A stretch of 64,000 nucleotides of DNA from contig OZ242357.1 in the NCBI GenBank assembly GCA_965208815.1, forward strand, positions 186,001 to 250,000. The letters run 5' to 3'. Below, piece after piece: positions 8,679-18,326 of this stretch. Numbering within the stretch: the stretch's first letter is position 1; each line of letters opens with the position of its first letter. The translations under genes were made by a program, and so were the position numbers. Below the pieces are notes generated by a model, which made no database searches, had not been told where the DNA came from, and saw only the letters and a list, made by a program, of their open reading frames with translations. This stretch comes from Bin55 sp009840545. GTDB lineage: Bacteria; Pseudomonadota; Gammaproteobacteria; Pseudomonadales; Azotimanducaceae.

Positions 8679-9749
8679 CTAAGGATACTTTTGGCCAACT
8701 GCAGAAAACACAGTCTTGACCAATCCACGCGCATCAAACGAACGTTCGTTTTTTCGTATCCAGTCCTCGATGACCAAAGTTGCATATTGTGTTCTGAACT
8801 CTTCGAGGTCTTCTTCCGTGTAGCGTATTTCCCGTAGGTTTTCCTTGAGCAGGGGAAGGTTCACCCGATCGATCTCTTCGTATGCAATCCGCTGATCTTC
8901 TGCGATGGAATTCTTGATCTCGTCGAGCAGGTCCTTGTATTGCTGAGGTAGCTTCTCATATGCGGAAATCGAAAACACAAGAGGACAGTCAGCTGTTCCA
9001 GGAGACATATTGCTCGTGTACCAATCCGAGACTTCATGCAGTCGATAGGAAACGTGAGCGTAAGTAAACGGAAACGCCGCGGCATCCATCGTCCCTAGCT
9101 GTATGCCCGTATAGACCTCTGTTGCCGTTGTACTGGTTGGGACTGCACCGATTTTGGTGAGAAGATCTCCCAAACCACCTCCTGCTCGGACGTTTAGACC
9201 TTTCCAATCTTCGAGCGTGAGTGGCGGCTTTCCTCGGCCCATGATTTCGTAGCTCGGAATGTATGTTGAGCTATAAATCATTGCTCCCCACCTTTTCATT
9301 TCCTTCTTGACTTGATCGTGTGCATAAACAGCCTCACGTACTGCGAGACTGTCCTCCCAGCTCTCGATGGGGAGAAACGGTAGAGAGAGAACCATCAGAC
9401 CGGGGTTTTTTCTGGGATGGTAGAAGTTGCAGACTAATGCGGACTCGAATGCGCCGATCGATATTCCATCAAGGTTTTCTCTTGTCTTTGACAGTGCTTC
9501 CCCGTAATGCACTGTGATCGTCCAATTGCCGTCCGTGTGTTTCTTGACATGTTCGGCTAACGAGTCTATGGTTTTAGTGCCCGGACGAGGTGCGCCCCAA
9601 ATCGAGAAGTCCCAATTGACCTTTGGACCTTTCACGATAGATGCTGCTTGCTCAACTTCCTGAGTTGAACCGTAGCTACAGCCGAAGAGAGCAGCAAGCA
9701 AGAGGAATTGAAACACAACACGTGCCGCAAGCCTTTTGCTGTCTTTCAT
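8679..9749 (-). CDS. dctP: TRAP transporter solute-binding protein (DctP type), probable lipoprotein
   Basis: The N-terminus has a hydrophobic signal ending in LFGC, a plausible lipobox, so the protein is probably anchored rather than freely periplasmic. The body shows the DctP pattern, including GLNVRAGGGLGDLLTKIGAVPTSTTATEVYTGIQLGTMDAAAF, which contains the conserved region holding the carboxylate-binding Arg. At 356 residues it is normal for the family. It is the first gene of the TRAP set, 14 bp before dctQ. Confidence 0.92.
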   Translation of the reverse strand: MKDSKRLAARVVFQFLLLAALFGCSYGSTQEVEQAASIVKGPKVNWDFSIWGAPRPGTKTIDSLAEHVKKHTDGNWTITVHYGEALSKTRENLDGISIGAFESALVCNFYHPRKNPGLMVLSLPFLPIESWEDSLAVREAVYAHDQVKKEMKRWGAMIYSSTYIPSYEIMGRGKPPLTLEDWKGLNVRAGGGLGDLLTKIGAVPTSTTATEVYTGIQLGTMDAAAFPFTYAHVSYRLHEVSDWYTSNMSPGTADCPLVFSISAYEKLPQQYKDLLDEIKNSIAEDQRIAYEEIDRVNLPLLKENLREIRYTEEDLEEFRTQYATLVIEDWIRKNERSFDARGLVKTVFSAVGQKYP

Positions 9750-9776
9750 TGAGATTTTGCCTTTGAACGAAGGAAG

Positions 9777-10157
9777 CTAGTTCTCAACATCGTCAGGAAC
9801 CGAGAGTATGAATGCAGGGATGGGCACTTTGAATCGTCGTCCATGGTCGTCTTCGAACTCGTAGTGACCCTCCATAGTTCCGAAGGAAGTTTCGAGGATG
9901 GTGCCACTCGTGTACTCAAAGCAGTCACCAGGTCGGAGAGTCGGCATTTTTCCAATCACTCCAGGTCCTTCCACCGTCTCTTGATAACCGTCGCCGTTGG
10001 TGATCAACCAACGCCGATTCAACAGTCGAGATTTGGAATAACCTTTGTTTTCAATCGTGATTGTGTATGCGAACACATACCTCAGATCAGATGGGTCCGA
10101 TTCATGCCACAGAAACTGAGTTTCGACACTGACATCAATGTGACTGCCTTTTGCCAT
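9777..10157 (-). CDS. apaG: ApaG protein
   Basis: A 126-residue single-domain protein with the ApaG signature (YVFAYTITIENKG, RRWLITNGDGYQETVEGPGVIGKMPTLRPGD, EGHYEFEDD). The fold is a fibronectin-III-like beta sandwich; the bacterial role is poorly defined, although the gene is widely conserved in proteobacteria. Here it is not beside ksgA or apaH, its usual neighbours. Confidence 0.93.
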   Translation of the reverse strand: MAKGSHIDVSVETQFLWHESDPSDLRYVFAYTITIENKGYSKSRLLNRRWLITNGDGYQETVEGPGVIGKMPTLRPGDCFEYTSGTILETSFGTMEGHYEFEDDHGRRFKVPIPAFILSVPDDVEN

Positions 10158-10249
10158 TCTTCCTTACAAATACCTAGTTGACGCAGATGGTTAAGTTTAC
10201 GAATTCGATCGCTCGACACTGAATTAAGAGAGACACCATATTGCCTGTG

Positions 10250-11182
10250 CTATCGGATTGCGACCGGATTGATGACTGCTTGAACAGAACCCTCGAATCT
10301 GGGTTGACCCAACACAAACATGAACTCCCATCCTTCATCCTTGACAAGATCGCGAACGTCCATATTCTCCAAAATATAGATACCTTGCTTTGCTAAGAGA
10401 TAGGGGTGGACTGGGAACACCTCTGTCGGATTTTCCGACGGTACAACCTCCAATCCCCATGTGTCCGAGCCAATCGCAACAACACCTTTGTCAGCAAGAT
10501 ATTGAGCACCGTCCATTCCCAATCCAGGAGCTGCGGACATCAACCGCTCGTTGTCGACACCTGTAAGGTTGATCCATCCTGTGTAGAAGAGCACAACATC
10601 GCCTTTTCTAATCTCGATCCCCTGATCTGTTGCTTGTTCTTCAATCTCCTTACCGTTGTATGCCGTACCCTCTTCAAGCATGGAAGTTTCAAAGTAGCGC
10701 GTCATGTCGATCAGAACTCCTCGAGAGACGATTGGTGGCAATTTGTCGGTTGAGAGCTCCTTCAAACCCGTGGGAGCGACTATGTCCTCGGCCTTAAGTC
10801 CGTTGTAGTAGACGTGATCGATGCCCATGTGTCCCAATCCGTCTATTTGGCTTCCAATGCCAACCCAGGTAAACATCAGATCGTCGTTGCCGGTAGCTCG
10901 GTTGGTTCCAATTGACTTTCCTGTTCCATCTCCTCCTTGCAGTACGGTTATGGAAAAGGTCCGTGGTGGGTACGCGGGCGTTTCCCGTCCAGTAACGACT
11001 CCTAGGGGATAAGTCTTTCCCAGCTTGACTAGTCTTGCCGCTTCGACAACGAGCTCGGGCGACAAGTTGTTGATGGCACCTAGAGTGTCGTCTGCTCCGT
11101 ACTTGGATGGGTACCAATCGTCTTCCTCGCCAAGAATTGCTACAGACGCAAGAAGAATAAGTGCGTAGGCGATGCGTTTCAT
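10250..11182 (-). CDS. Exported cyclase-family (kynurenine formamidase-like) metal-dependent hydrolase
   Basis: The start at 11182 gives a clean signal peptide MKRIAYALILLASVAILG; the frame is also open 36 bases further upstream. The body begins DDTLGAINNLSPE, frequent in this family, and includes SQIDGLGHMG at the position of the family's HxGTHxDxPxH metal motif, with Asp and the last His kept. Later family-like blocks are VSRGVLIDM, KGDVVLFYTGW and VAIGSDTWGLE. Likely a periplasmic amidase/lactonase-type hydrolase with unknown substrate. It lies 49 bp downstream of mpl on the same strand. Confidence 0.8.
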   Translation of the reverse strand: MKRIAYALILLASVAILGEEDDWYPSKYGADDTLGAINNLSPELVVEAARLVKLGKTYPLGVVTGRETPAYPPRTFSITVLQGGDGTGKSIGTNRATGNDDLMFTWVGIGSQIDGLGHMGIDHVYYNGLKAEDIVAPTGLKELSTDKLPPIVSRGVLIDMTRYFETSMLEEGTAYNGKEIEEQATDQGIEIRKGDVVLFYTGWINLTGVDNERLMSAAPGLGMDGAQYLADKGVVAIGSDTWGLEVVPSENPTEVFPVHPYLLAKQGIYILENMDVRDLVKDEGWEFMFVLGQPRFEGSVQAVINPVAIR

Positions 11183-11231
11183 ATCGAACCTCGAATTGAA
11201 TACAAAAGCAGGAAACATTTCGCAGACGCCG

Positions 11232-12653
11232 TTACAAGCGTTGCATGCTGTCGGTCACTTGTGCAAATATGCCGTCGAACCCACCGTTGCTCATTATTAC
11301 AACATGTACAGGGTTCTTTGTTGGTTTACAAATGATGTCAACGACATCTTCAATTCTCGAATGAACGCTGGATGGAGTGGTGCAATCACGAGCCAATTTG
11401 TCCAAGTTCCACTTTATCGTCTTGGGCCGATACCAGACAACCTCATCAGCTGACGAGCAACAAGACCTCAACCTCTCGCGGTGCGTGCCTAAGGACATGG
11501 TGTGGGTCCTTGGCTCGATTACGGCGAGAATACGCTCCTCACCGACATGTTGCCTAAGTGCGTCCAGTGTTCTTTGAATTGCTGTGGGATGGTGAGCAAA
11601 GTCGCTGTACACGGTGGTTCTGCCGGCACGCGCGATCACTTCCATGCGACGTTTGACACCGCGGAAATCGGCCAAGAATCGAGAGGAGTCCTTAGGGTCG
11701 ATTCCGCAATGATTTGCGGCAAGAATGGCGGACATTGCGTTGGCCACATTGTGCAAGCCGAATTGAGACCATCGAACTGAGCCAACGAGCGATCCTTCTC
11801 TCATGATGTCGAACGATGTACCGTCGTTCGCGATATTCACTGCAGAATACGTCGTCTCTGTGCTTTCGGTTGACGCGCTTTGATCATTTACTCCAAGCGT
11901 GAATCGCTCTATCGGACTCCAACAACCCCTTGCAAGCAACGAATCAATCTCCGTGTCGTTCGACGGAACGATGATGGTTCCGTTGGCCGGAATCTCACGA
12001 ATCAAGTGGTGGAACTGGTACTTGATCTCGTCGAGGTTACTAAAAATGTCAGCGTGATCGAATTCAAGGTTTCCAATTATTAATGTCTTGGGTCGATAGT
12101 GCCTGAACTTTGAACGTCTATCGAAGTACGAAGTGTCGTACTCATCGGCCTCTATGGCAAAAAACGGAGGCGACCCCAGCGCTGCAGAGTGATCGAAATT
12201 TCTTGATGCACCGCCAATGAGGAAGCCCGGATTGGTTCCAGCGCAATGGAGGATCCAGGCGACCATTGCGGTCGTCGAGGTTTTTCCATGCGTCCCCGAG
12301 ACTGCAACAACGTGCCGATCTCGCAAAATCGTGTCGGCCAGCCATTCCGCACCTGACTGGTAATTGAGCCCTTTGTTGAGCGTGTACTCCAATGCTGGAT
12401 TCCCCCGAGGCATCGAAGCGTTTCCTACAACCACGACATCAGGCACCGGGTCGAGATGGGAGGGGTCAAAACGATCGTGCGCAGAAATGTTGGCAGCCGC
12501 GAGCTGGTCACTCATGGGCGGATATATCTTGCTGTCGAATCCCCCAACGACATATCCAGCTTGTTTCGCCAGAATCGCCAGGTTACCCATAAGTGTCCCA
12601 CCAATCCCCAAAAAATAAACGCGAGGTGGTTTTGCGGTCCGGCGAGTCAACAC
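11232..12653 (-). CDS. mpl: UDP-N-acetylmuramate:L-alanyl-gamma-D-glutamyl-meso-diaminopimelate ligase
   Basis: This is a Mur-ligase-family enzyme of murein recycling that joins recovered tripeptide to UDP-MurNAc. The N-terminus has the Rossmann-type YFLGIGGTLMGNLA, the ATP loop is VSGTHGKTSTTAM, and the central domain has the IEADEYDTSYFD block found in Mpl. The C-terminal domain includes SDFAHHPTAIQRTLDALR and IEPRTHTMSLGTHRERL. At 473 residues it is about the usual length. Presence of mpl supports a Gram-negative host. Confidence 0.95.
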   Translation of the reverse strand: MLTRRTAKPPRVYFLGIGGTLMGNLAILAKQAGYVVGGFDSKIYPPMSDQLAAANISAHDRFDPSHLDPVPDVVVVGNASMPRGNPALEYTLNKGLNYQSGAEWLADTILRDRHVVAVSGTHGKTSTTAMVAWILHCAGTNPGFLIGGASRNFDHSAALGSPPFFAIEADEYDTSYFDRRSKFRHYRPKTLIIGNLEFDHADIFSNLDEIKYQFHHLIREIPANGTIIVPSNDTEIDSLLARGCWSPIERFTLGVNDQSASTESTETTYSAVNIANDGTSFDIMREGSLVGSVRWSQFGLHNVANAMSAILAANHCGIDPKDSSRFLADFRGVKRRMEVIARAGRTTVYSDFAHHPTAIQRTLDALRQHVGEERILAVIEPRTHTMSLGTHRERLRSCCSSADEVVWYRPKTIKWNLDKLARDCTTPSSVHSRIEDVVDIICKPTKNPVHVVIMSNGGFDGIFAQVTDSMQRL

Positions 12654-12675
12654 AAGCGCTCTTGCTTTTCAGTCC

Positions 12676-13191
12676 TTAAGAGGATACAGGTGCGAATGCC
12701 CCGGGGAAAAGTGCTATTACTACAAGAGATGCGAATATCAAGCACGCAAAAGCTATGAGCGCACCAGCAATAATCGAAATCTCCATTGAGTGCTTGAGAA
12801 TGAATCCGATGACGGCAAATCGCCAAATCACGAATCCCGCAATGAGAAATCCCGACACTTCATTGTTTGTGGACAACCAAACAACAATCATTGACAGAGC
12901 GTTTGTGATCGCCAGCGTTCCGAGGTATGCCGCCAACGTTTTTCGAAAACGCGCTGCGAATCCACGGAGGTGCAAGGCAAAGAATATGGTTGCCAGCACA
13001 ACTACGGTCGTAGTAAAAGATGCTGCAAAGAAAATCCAAACACTTCCCGCACCGAGAACGAGGGCCTCGAGAACTGAGAATCCAACGGTAATAAGTAATA
13101 GGACGACTAACGCATTGTTGTCTGAGGGAACCTGGGCGGGGCTACTTCGAAAAATGCAGAGATTCCAGAATTGGGCGAAAGCTTTGATCAT
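12676..13191 (-). CDS. Small integral membrane protein, possibly Yip1-like
   Basis: A 171-residue protein with about five hydrophobic helices separated by short loops, including LVVLLLITVGFSVLEALVLG, LAAYLGTLAITNALSMIVVW and the last IAFACLIFASLVVIALF. The arrangement is like the Yip1/DUF1282-type bacterial membrane proteins, but no diagnostic motif is visible. It lies 22 bp upstream of mpl on the same strand and may be co-transcribed. Function unknown. Confidence 0.65.
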   Translation of the reverse strand: MIKAFAQFWNLCIFRSSPAQVPSDNNALVVLLLITVGFSVLEALVLGAGSVWIFFAASFTTTVVVLATIFFALHLRGFAARFRKTLAAYLGTLAITNALSMIVVWLSTNNEVSGFLIAGFVIWRFAVIGFILKHSMEISIIAGALIAFACLIFASLVVIALFPGAFAPVSS

Positions 13192-13322
13192 TGCAAGATT
13201 TTCTCACACATCCTTAAGGCAAGATGCACTTCTAATACTCAATGGCACAATTGCAATCGAACTTGGGCGATGTTGCTGTCGTATGATTCATGCAGCACTT
13301 AGTAATTGAGGAATTTCTCGCT

Positions 13323-14585
13323 GTGACGCCAAGAAATGCCGTATACGCTCAATCGGGTGGAGTTACATCAGTAATTAACGCCACTGCGAGCGCCGTAATC
13401 CAGACTGCTCGCAACCATTCTCATGCGATCAAGAACGTATACGCAGCCAAGGACGGAATTGTTGGAATTTTGCGAGAGGAGATGTTTGATACATCAGCGG
13501 AGTCTACGGATGCGATTGATGCACTCAAACACACTCCAGGCGGCGCATTCGGTTCGTGCCGATTCAAGATCAGTACGGACGACGTCGGCGACCCGGTCGC
13601 CCAAAGACTGTTTGAAGTGTTCAAGGCTCACGACATTGGGTATGTGTTCTACAACGGTGGTGGCGATTCGCAGGATACCTGCCAGAAGATTTCGTCGCTG
13701 AGCCAGAAGTTTGAATATCCCATTCAATGTATAGGGATTCCCAAGACGGTCGACAACGACCTTAGCCAAACAGACACTTGTCCGGGATTTGGGTCTGTTG
13801 CGAAATATGTAGCGGTTTCAACTCGCGAAGCTGCACTCGATGTGAAATCCATGTGCGAAACGTCCACTAAGGTGTTCATTCTCGAGGTCATGGGTCGTCA
13901 TGCCGGATGGATAGCGGCTGCGGGAGGTCTTGCGGGAAACGTTCCTAGAGACCCTCCACACATCATTCTTTTTCCAGAAATACCTTTTGATCTCAAGATG
14001 TTCTTGAATAAGGTGGATAGGACGGTGAAGTCACTTGGCTACTGTGTAGTTGTTGCATCGGAAGGCGCGCGCTATGCGGATGGCAAGTTTCTTTCCGATG
14101 CTGGAAAAAAGGATGCGTTTGGGCATGTCCAATTGGGCGGAGTTGGAGCGGTTCTTTCCACAATGGTTTCGGACAAACTTGGATACAAATATCACTTTGC
14201 TATAGCCGACTACTTGCAGAGATCGGCACGTCACATAGCCTCACAAACTGACCTTGAACAGGCGTATGCTGTCGGAGACGCAGCCGTGAATGCGGCTGTT
14301 GAAGGGGAGTCCGGAGTTATGGTCGTAATCAAGCGTAACTCGGACGATCCCTATCAGTGGACCACCCGCACAACTTCTATCAGCAAGGTTGCGAATCAGG
14401 AACGCAAGGTTCCTCGATCATTCATAACCAAGAACGGATTCGGAATTACTGCGAGAGCGCGACGCTACCTCGAACCCCTCATTCAGGGCGAAGCATATCC
14501 GCCATACAACGATGGGCTTCCGTCATACACCGAACTTGCACGCAAACCCGTGAAGAAGCGGTTGCCCAAGTACATCCTACCCTGA
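13323..14585 (+). CDS. pfp: PPi-dependent 6-phosphofructokinase
   Basis: It phosphorylates fructose 6-phosphate with pyrophosphate (reversible). The nucleotide-binding block reads YNGGGDSQDT, with Asp where ATP enzymes have Gly, the accepted marker of the PPi-dependent class. PKTVDND and MGRHAGWIAAAGG are the substrate-binding blocks. I chose GTG 13323 because GAGGAA lies 8 bp upstream and the product begins TPRNAVYAQSGGVTSVINA; an ATG 33 bases upstream is also in frame. It converges on the membrane pyrophosphatase gene with only 17 bp between the stops. Confidence 0.9.
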   Translation: MTPRNAVYAQSGGVTSVINATASAVIQTARNHSHAIKNVYAAKDGIVGILREEMFDTSAESTDAIDALKHTPGGAFGSCRFKISTDDVGDPVAQRLFEVFKAHDIGYVFYNGGGDSQDTCQKISSLSQKFEYPIQCIGIPKTVDNDLSQTDTCPGFGSVAKYVAVSTREAALDVKSMCETSTKVFILEVMGRHAGWIAAAGGLAGNVPRDPPHIILFPEIPFDLKMFLNKVDRTVKSLGYCVVVASEGARYADGKFLSDAGKKDAFGHVQLGGVGAVLSTMVSDKLGYKYHFAIADYLQRSARHIASQTDLEQAYAVGDAAVNAAVEGESGVMVVIKRNSDDPYQWTTRTTSISKVANQERKVPRSFITKNGFGITARARRYLEPLIQGEAYPPYNDGLPSYTELARKPVKKRLPKYILP

Positions 14586-14602
14586 AGAAATTACTCTTTC
14601 GA

Positions 14603-16684
14603 TCAGAGTATCGGTATATCGGGCAGAACAGGAGCTATCACCAGGCTAACTATTGCCATCACGTTGATCAGGATGTTCATGCTCGGTCCTGAAGTGTCCT
14701 TGAAAGGATCGCCAACAGTATCGCCCACAACTGTTGCGGAGTGAGTATCCGATCCCTTGAGGTGACCTTCGCCCAACGATCCTTTCTCTACGTGCTTCTT
14801 GGCGTTATCCCAAGCGCCTCCAGCATTGGCCATTGTCAGAGCGAGCAGCACACATCCGACCAAGCCACCTCCAAGCAGTCCTCCAAGGGCCTGCGGTCCC
14901 AAGAGCCAGCCAACCAGCGGCGGAAGAAACACAGCTATTGCACCTGGCAAGACCATGCGAGTGAGTGCTGCATTGGTTGCAATTTGTATACATTTGTCAT
15001 TGTCCGGCTTGGCCGTACCCTCTCGCAGCCCTGAGATCTCGCGAAACTGTCGTCGAATCTCTTCGATCATTTTCTCAGCTGCGGTTCCCACAGCTTGCAT
15101 TGTGATGGATGCGATCAGGAAAGCTGTCAGTCCTCCAATGAACAGGCCAATTAGGACGCGGGGATTGCCAATGTGCAGTATGAACTCCTCTCCTGAGTAG
15201 TAGGTCCGTGCCTCAACGTACGCCGCAATAATCGCCAATGCAGCCAGTGCCGCAGCACCGATCGCAAATCCCTTGCCCATGGCTGCAGTTGTGTTTCCAA
15301 GTTCGTCCAACGAGTCGGTGATTTTTCGAACGTCTTCTCCAAGGCCCCCCATTTCTGCGATGCCGCCTGCGTTGTCGGCTACTGGACCATAGGCGTCAAC
15401 AGCCATTGTCATTCCAACTGTGGCTAGCAGTCCAACGGCCGCAATCGCTACACCGTAGAGACCGGCAAGTGACGTGGAGACGAAGATAATCGCGCAAATG
15501 CTCAATATCGGAATCACTACTGATTGCATACCGGTTGCCAGACCTGTAATCAAGACCGTTGCTGCTCCTGTCTTTCCTTGTTCAGCAATAGTTCGTATCG
15601 GGCGTCCTGAAGTGTAGAACTCCGTAATCAATCCAATGATGATCCCTCCCACGGCACCAGCAAGTACACAAAACCAAATGTCTAGGCTCAGTTTCGCCAC
15701 ATTCGAAACGAGAAAAAACGCGATTGCGATGAATAGAACCGGTGTTACTGTCATGCCAAGACGCAATGCAAGCGCAGGATTGCGGTTCGACTGAGTTCGC
15801 ACCAGCATGATTCCCAGAATTGAGCACACGAGTCCGGCCGAAGCAAGCGAAAGCGGCAGGAACATGAGCGCTCCTTGATCCGCACTTGCACTGTCGGCAA
15901 ACAACTCGGCAATTCCGGCTGCGCTAAGCGTTGAAGCAATAGCGATGCTGGCAATCATAGAGCCGCAGTAGGACTCGAAAATATCCGACCCCATTCCGGC
16001 AACATCTCCAACGTTGTCCCCAACGTTGTCTGCAATTACACCCGGATTGCGGGGATCGTCCTCAGGAATGTTCTCTTCGGTCTTTCCAACGAGGTCTGCA
16101 CCAACATCAGCGCTCTTCGTATAGATTCCACCACCTACTCGAGAAAACAGTGCCACTGTTGAAGCACCCATTCCAAATCCGTGTATGTGGTGAGCGGTCT
16201 CTGGATCACCTCCAAACCAGTAGTAGACCAAACCGAGTCCAAGCAACCCGAGAGATGCAACGGCTAGTCCCATGATCGATCCGCCGAAGAAGGCTACGGA
16301 AAGAGCAGCGGCCGCTCCCTTTTCTTCTGCTGCGGTTGTAGTTCGAACGTTGGCCTTGGTGGCCGTGTACATCCCGATCCACCCAGCACCTGCAGATGCA
16401 AGGGCTCCAGCGACGAATGCTACAGCGGTTTGAATACCGAGGTGCTCAGTCTCCAGCAAGAGAAGAACGAACAGGACCAGTGCAAATGCCGCTAGAAGCG
16501 TGTATTCCCTGCGCATGAACACCATCGCGCCTCGATGGATCTGTTCTGCTATTTCCTTGACGGTCTCCTTTCCATCGGGATAGCGTTTGACTAACAGGTA
16601 CACGACTCCCGCCGCGATTAATCCAACTATCCCAAGAATCGGTGGAATCAGAGTTTGGTCCATTGCATCTCCCAAGACTAGCAC
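14603..16684 (-). CDS. hppA: Ion-translocating membrane pyrophosphatase (K+-dependent type)
   Basis: A 693-residue polytopic enzyme that hydrolyses PPi to pump H+ or Na+ across the membrane. The catalytic loops are present: DVGADLVGKTEENIPEDDPR, NPGVIADNVGDNVGDVAGMG and DNAKKHVEKG. The segment GNTTAAMGKG has Ala where K+-independent pumps have Lys, pointing to the K+-dependent subfamily. Whether it moves H+ or Na+ is not readable here. The neighbouring pfp is the other PPi enzyme, so the pair probably manages cellular PPi together. Confidence 0.95.
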   Translation of the reverse strand: MLVLGDAMDQTLIPPILGIVGLIAAGVVYLLVKRYPDGKETVKEIAEQIHRGAMVFMRREYTLLAAFALVLFVLLLLETEHLGIQTAVAFVAGALASAGAGWIGMYTATKANVRTTTAAEEKGAAAALSVAFFGGSIMGLAVASLGLLGLGLVYYWFGGDPETAHHIHGFGMGASTVALFSRVGGGIYTKSADVGADLVGKTEENIPEDDPRNPGVIADNVGDNVGDVAGMGSDIFESYCGSMIASIAIASTLSAAGIAELFADSASADQGALMFLPLSLASAGLVCSILGIMLVRTQSNRNPALALRLGMTVTPVLFIAIAFFLVSNVAKLSLDIWFCVLAGAVGGIIIGLITEFYTSGRPIRTIAEQGKTGAATVLITGLATGMQSVVIPILSICAIIFVSTSLAGLYGVAIAAVGLLATVGMTMAVDAYGPVADNAGGIAEMGGLGEDVRKITDSLDELGNTTAAMGKGFAIGAAALAALAIIAAYVEARTYYSGEEFILHIGNPRVLIGLFIGGLTAFLIASITMQAVGTAAEKMIEEIRRQFREISGLREGTAKPDNDKCIQIATNAALTRMVLPGAIAVFLPPLVGWLLGPQALGGLLGGGLVGCVLLALTMANAGGAWDNAKKHVEKGSLGEGHLKGSDTHSATVVGDTVGDPFKDTSGPSMNILINVMAIVSLVIAPVLPDIPIL

Positions 16685-16758
16685 TTCAAGTGTTGTGGGC
16701 GGGGGTGCCCTTGCGGTTTCATATGATAAAGAGGTGTCGCAATTTGACCTTGCGACAG

Positions 16759-17214
16759 CTAGGGATCTTCGACGACAAATGCATACTCGATCAATTCGCC
16801 GGTCGAAAGTGTGAATTCAATACTGTTGACGGAAGCCTCTTTGTCCATCAGATTGAATAGCATCAGATGCTTGCCGCCAGGCTCCAGACGCAACGTGCCT
16901 TTTGCGGGAATCACAAGACTAGGTAGCTGAATCATTCGGTGCATTTCGTCTTCGTAGCGTGATTCGTGAAACTCGATTTTTCCTATAGAAGGCGATCGAG
17001 CCGAGACGACTGTGATGTCTTGCTCGCCACGGTTCGTAAATACACAGTATCCTGCCGTCATCGAGCTTGATGCGACTGGAGCTCTAATCCAACCATCTTT
17101 GATGACGAAGATCTGAGATGGTTTTCGAGCGATGGAGAAAACCAAGAGGCAGATAGCTACAGCCACTAGTAGCCATATGCCAAAGGTACGGGTGCGAGCT
17201 GCTTGGTTTTTCAT
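16759..17214 (-). CDS. PCu(A)C-type periplasmic copper chaperone
   Basis: The N-terminal hydrophobic anchor WLLVAVAICLLVFSIA is followed by IKDGWIRAPVASSSMTAGYCVFTN, the typical PCuAC opening. The copper ligands are visible as FHESRYEDEMHRM and GGKHLML, matching the H-x-n-M-x-n-H-x-M spacing of the family. Such proteins deliver Cu(I) to cytochrome oxidase. No cox gene is in the window. At 151 residues it is standard. Confidence 0.88.
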   Translation of the reverse strand: MKNQAARTRTFGIWLLVAVAICLLVFSIARKPSQIFVIKDGWIRAPVASSSMTAGYCVFTNRGEQDITVVSARSPSIGKIEFHESRYEDEMHRMIQLPSLVIPAKGTLRLEPGGKHLMLFNLMDKEASVNSIEFTLSTGELIEYAFVVEDP

Positions 17215-17307
17215 TTTGTACTAGTCGAGGACCACGTCTCTAGTCCTTCAGTGTGGCTGATTCCGGAGAGACAATAGAATAGAAAACTCCAGAAAAAGCA
17301 ACCTGTA

Positions 17308-17790
17308 GTGGTGAACACAGAGGATTCAGAAAACTTGGCCGCGAAGTCGTTGCTATTGATCAATGGTCCAAATTTGAACATGGTTGGACTACGAGAGCCT
17401 GACATTTACGGATCAAAAACACTTGACGGTATCGTGGACGAACTTAAAGAGCATGCCGCAATACGTGGATTCAATCTAGTGGCAACACAATCGAACTTTG
17501 AAGGTGCACTAGTCGATGCCATTCAGAAATCGCGAGACTCGGTGTCCTTCATTTTGCTCAACGCCGGTGCATATTCCCACTCGAGCATCGCAATCCGAGA
17601 TGCGTTGCTGGCTGTTGCAATTCCCTTTATTGAGTTGCACATGTCTAATGTTTACTCTCGAGAGTCGTTTCGACATCGCTCACTGATCGCAGACATTGCT
17701 CAAGGTGTAATAGTGGGGTTTGGGGCGCATAGCTACAGCTTGGCGCTCGAAGCGGCAATTCACTATCTCGAAGACAAAGGGAGCGATTGA
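17308..17790 (+). CDS. aroQ: Type II 3-dehydroquinate dehydratase
   Basis: Shikimate-pathway enzyme. The N-terminal block LLINGPNLNMVGLREPDIYG contains the conserved Asn/Arg/Tyr set. QSNFEGALVDAIQ has Phe at the usual His of SNHEGE, a small deviation. NAGAYSHSSIAIRDAL and IELHMSNVYSRESFRHRS carry the remaining active-site His and Arg. The GTG start at 17308 gives 160 residues, with a short N-terminal extension. It is followed 3 bp later by accB, the classic aroQ-accB pair of gammaproteobacteria. Confidence 0.93.
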   Translation: MVNTEDSENLAAKSLLLINGPNLNMVGLREPDIYGSKTLDGIVDELKEHAAIRGFNLVATQSNFEGALVDAIQKSRDSVSFILLNAGAYSHSSIAIRDALLAVAIPFIELHMSNVYSRESFRHRSLIADIAQGVIVGFGAHSYSLALEAAIHYLEDKGSD

Positions 17791-17793
17791 GAC

Positions 17794-18225
17794 ATGGACA
17801 TTGACGAGATCAAACGCCTCATCGACATTGTTAAGGAAACGGGGATTGCCGAACTTGAGGTTCGAGAGGGCGAGTCGCTAGTTCGCGTAGTCGCCTCCAT
17901 GAATCAAGAGACCTCCAATCTCACCGGTCAAGCTGCAGGTGCGGATGCCATGCCGAGTCCCATCCAAGCATCTCAAAACGTACCTTCAAACGCATTGCCA
18001 ATTAAGTCCCCCATGGCGGGAACGTTTTATCGATCTCCAGCACCAGAATTACAACCCTTTGTTGAAGTTGGACAGCGTGTTGAAATCGGAGATGTGCTTT
18101 GCATCATCGAAAGCATGAAAATGATGAACGAGGTTAAATCGGAGAGAATAGGCACTATCGTTGACGTACCCATTGACAACGGGCAGGCTATCGAGTCGGG
18201 GGCGACGATTTTCTATATCAACTAA
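17794..18225 (+). CDS. accB: Acetyl-CoA carboxylase biotin carboxyl carrier protein
   Basis: The C-terminal biotinyl domain carries ESMKMMNEV, with the Lys that receives biotin. The N-terminal part DIDEIKRLIDIVKETGIAELEVREG is the usual dimer helix region, joined by a flexible linker. The length of 143 residues is normal. The usual next gene accC (biotin carboxylase) is missing; a tRNA gene on the other strand follows instead. Confidence 0.96.
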   Translation: MDIDEIKRLIDIVKETGIAELEVREGESLVRVVASMNQETSNLTGQAAGADAMPSPIQASQNVPSNALPIKSPMAGTFYRSPAPELQPFVEVGQRVEIGDVLCIIESMKMMNEVKSERIGTIVDVPIDNGQAIESGATIFYIN

Positions 18226-18326
18226 CGGTGCTTTCTAGCTTCACTAGCTCCAGCGATTTAGAAAGAAAGGTCAAGTGGCAAGTTGGCTTAGCAATGCTGC
18301 GTTGAAATCACAAACTAGCCTAAGAG

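Noticed and set aside
12755..13309. 184-codon plus-strand frame
   Set aside because: It lies antisense to a membrane protein with clear hydrophobic helices and shows no motif; a shadow.
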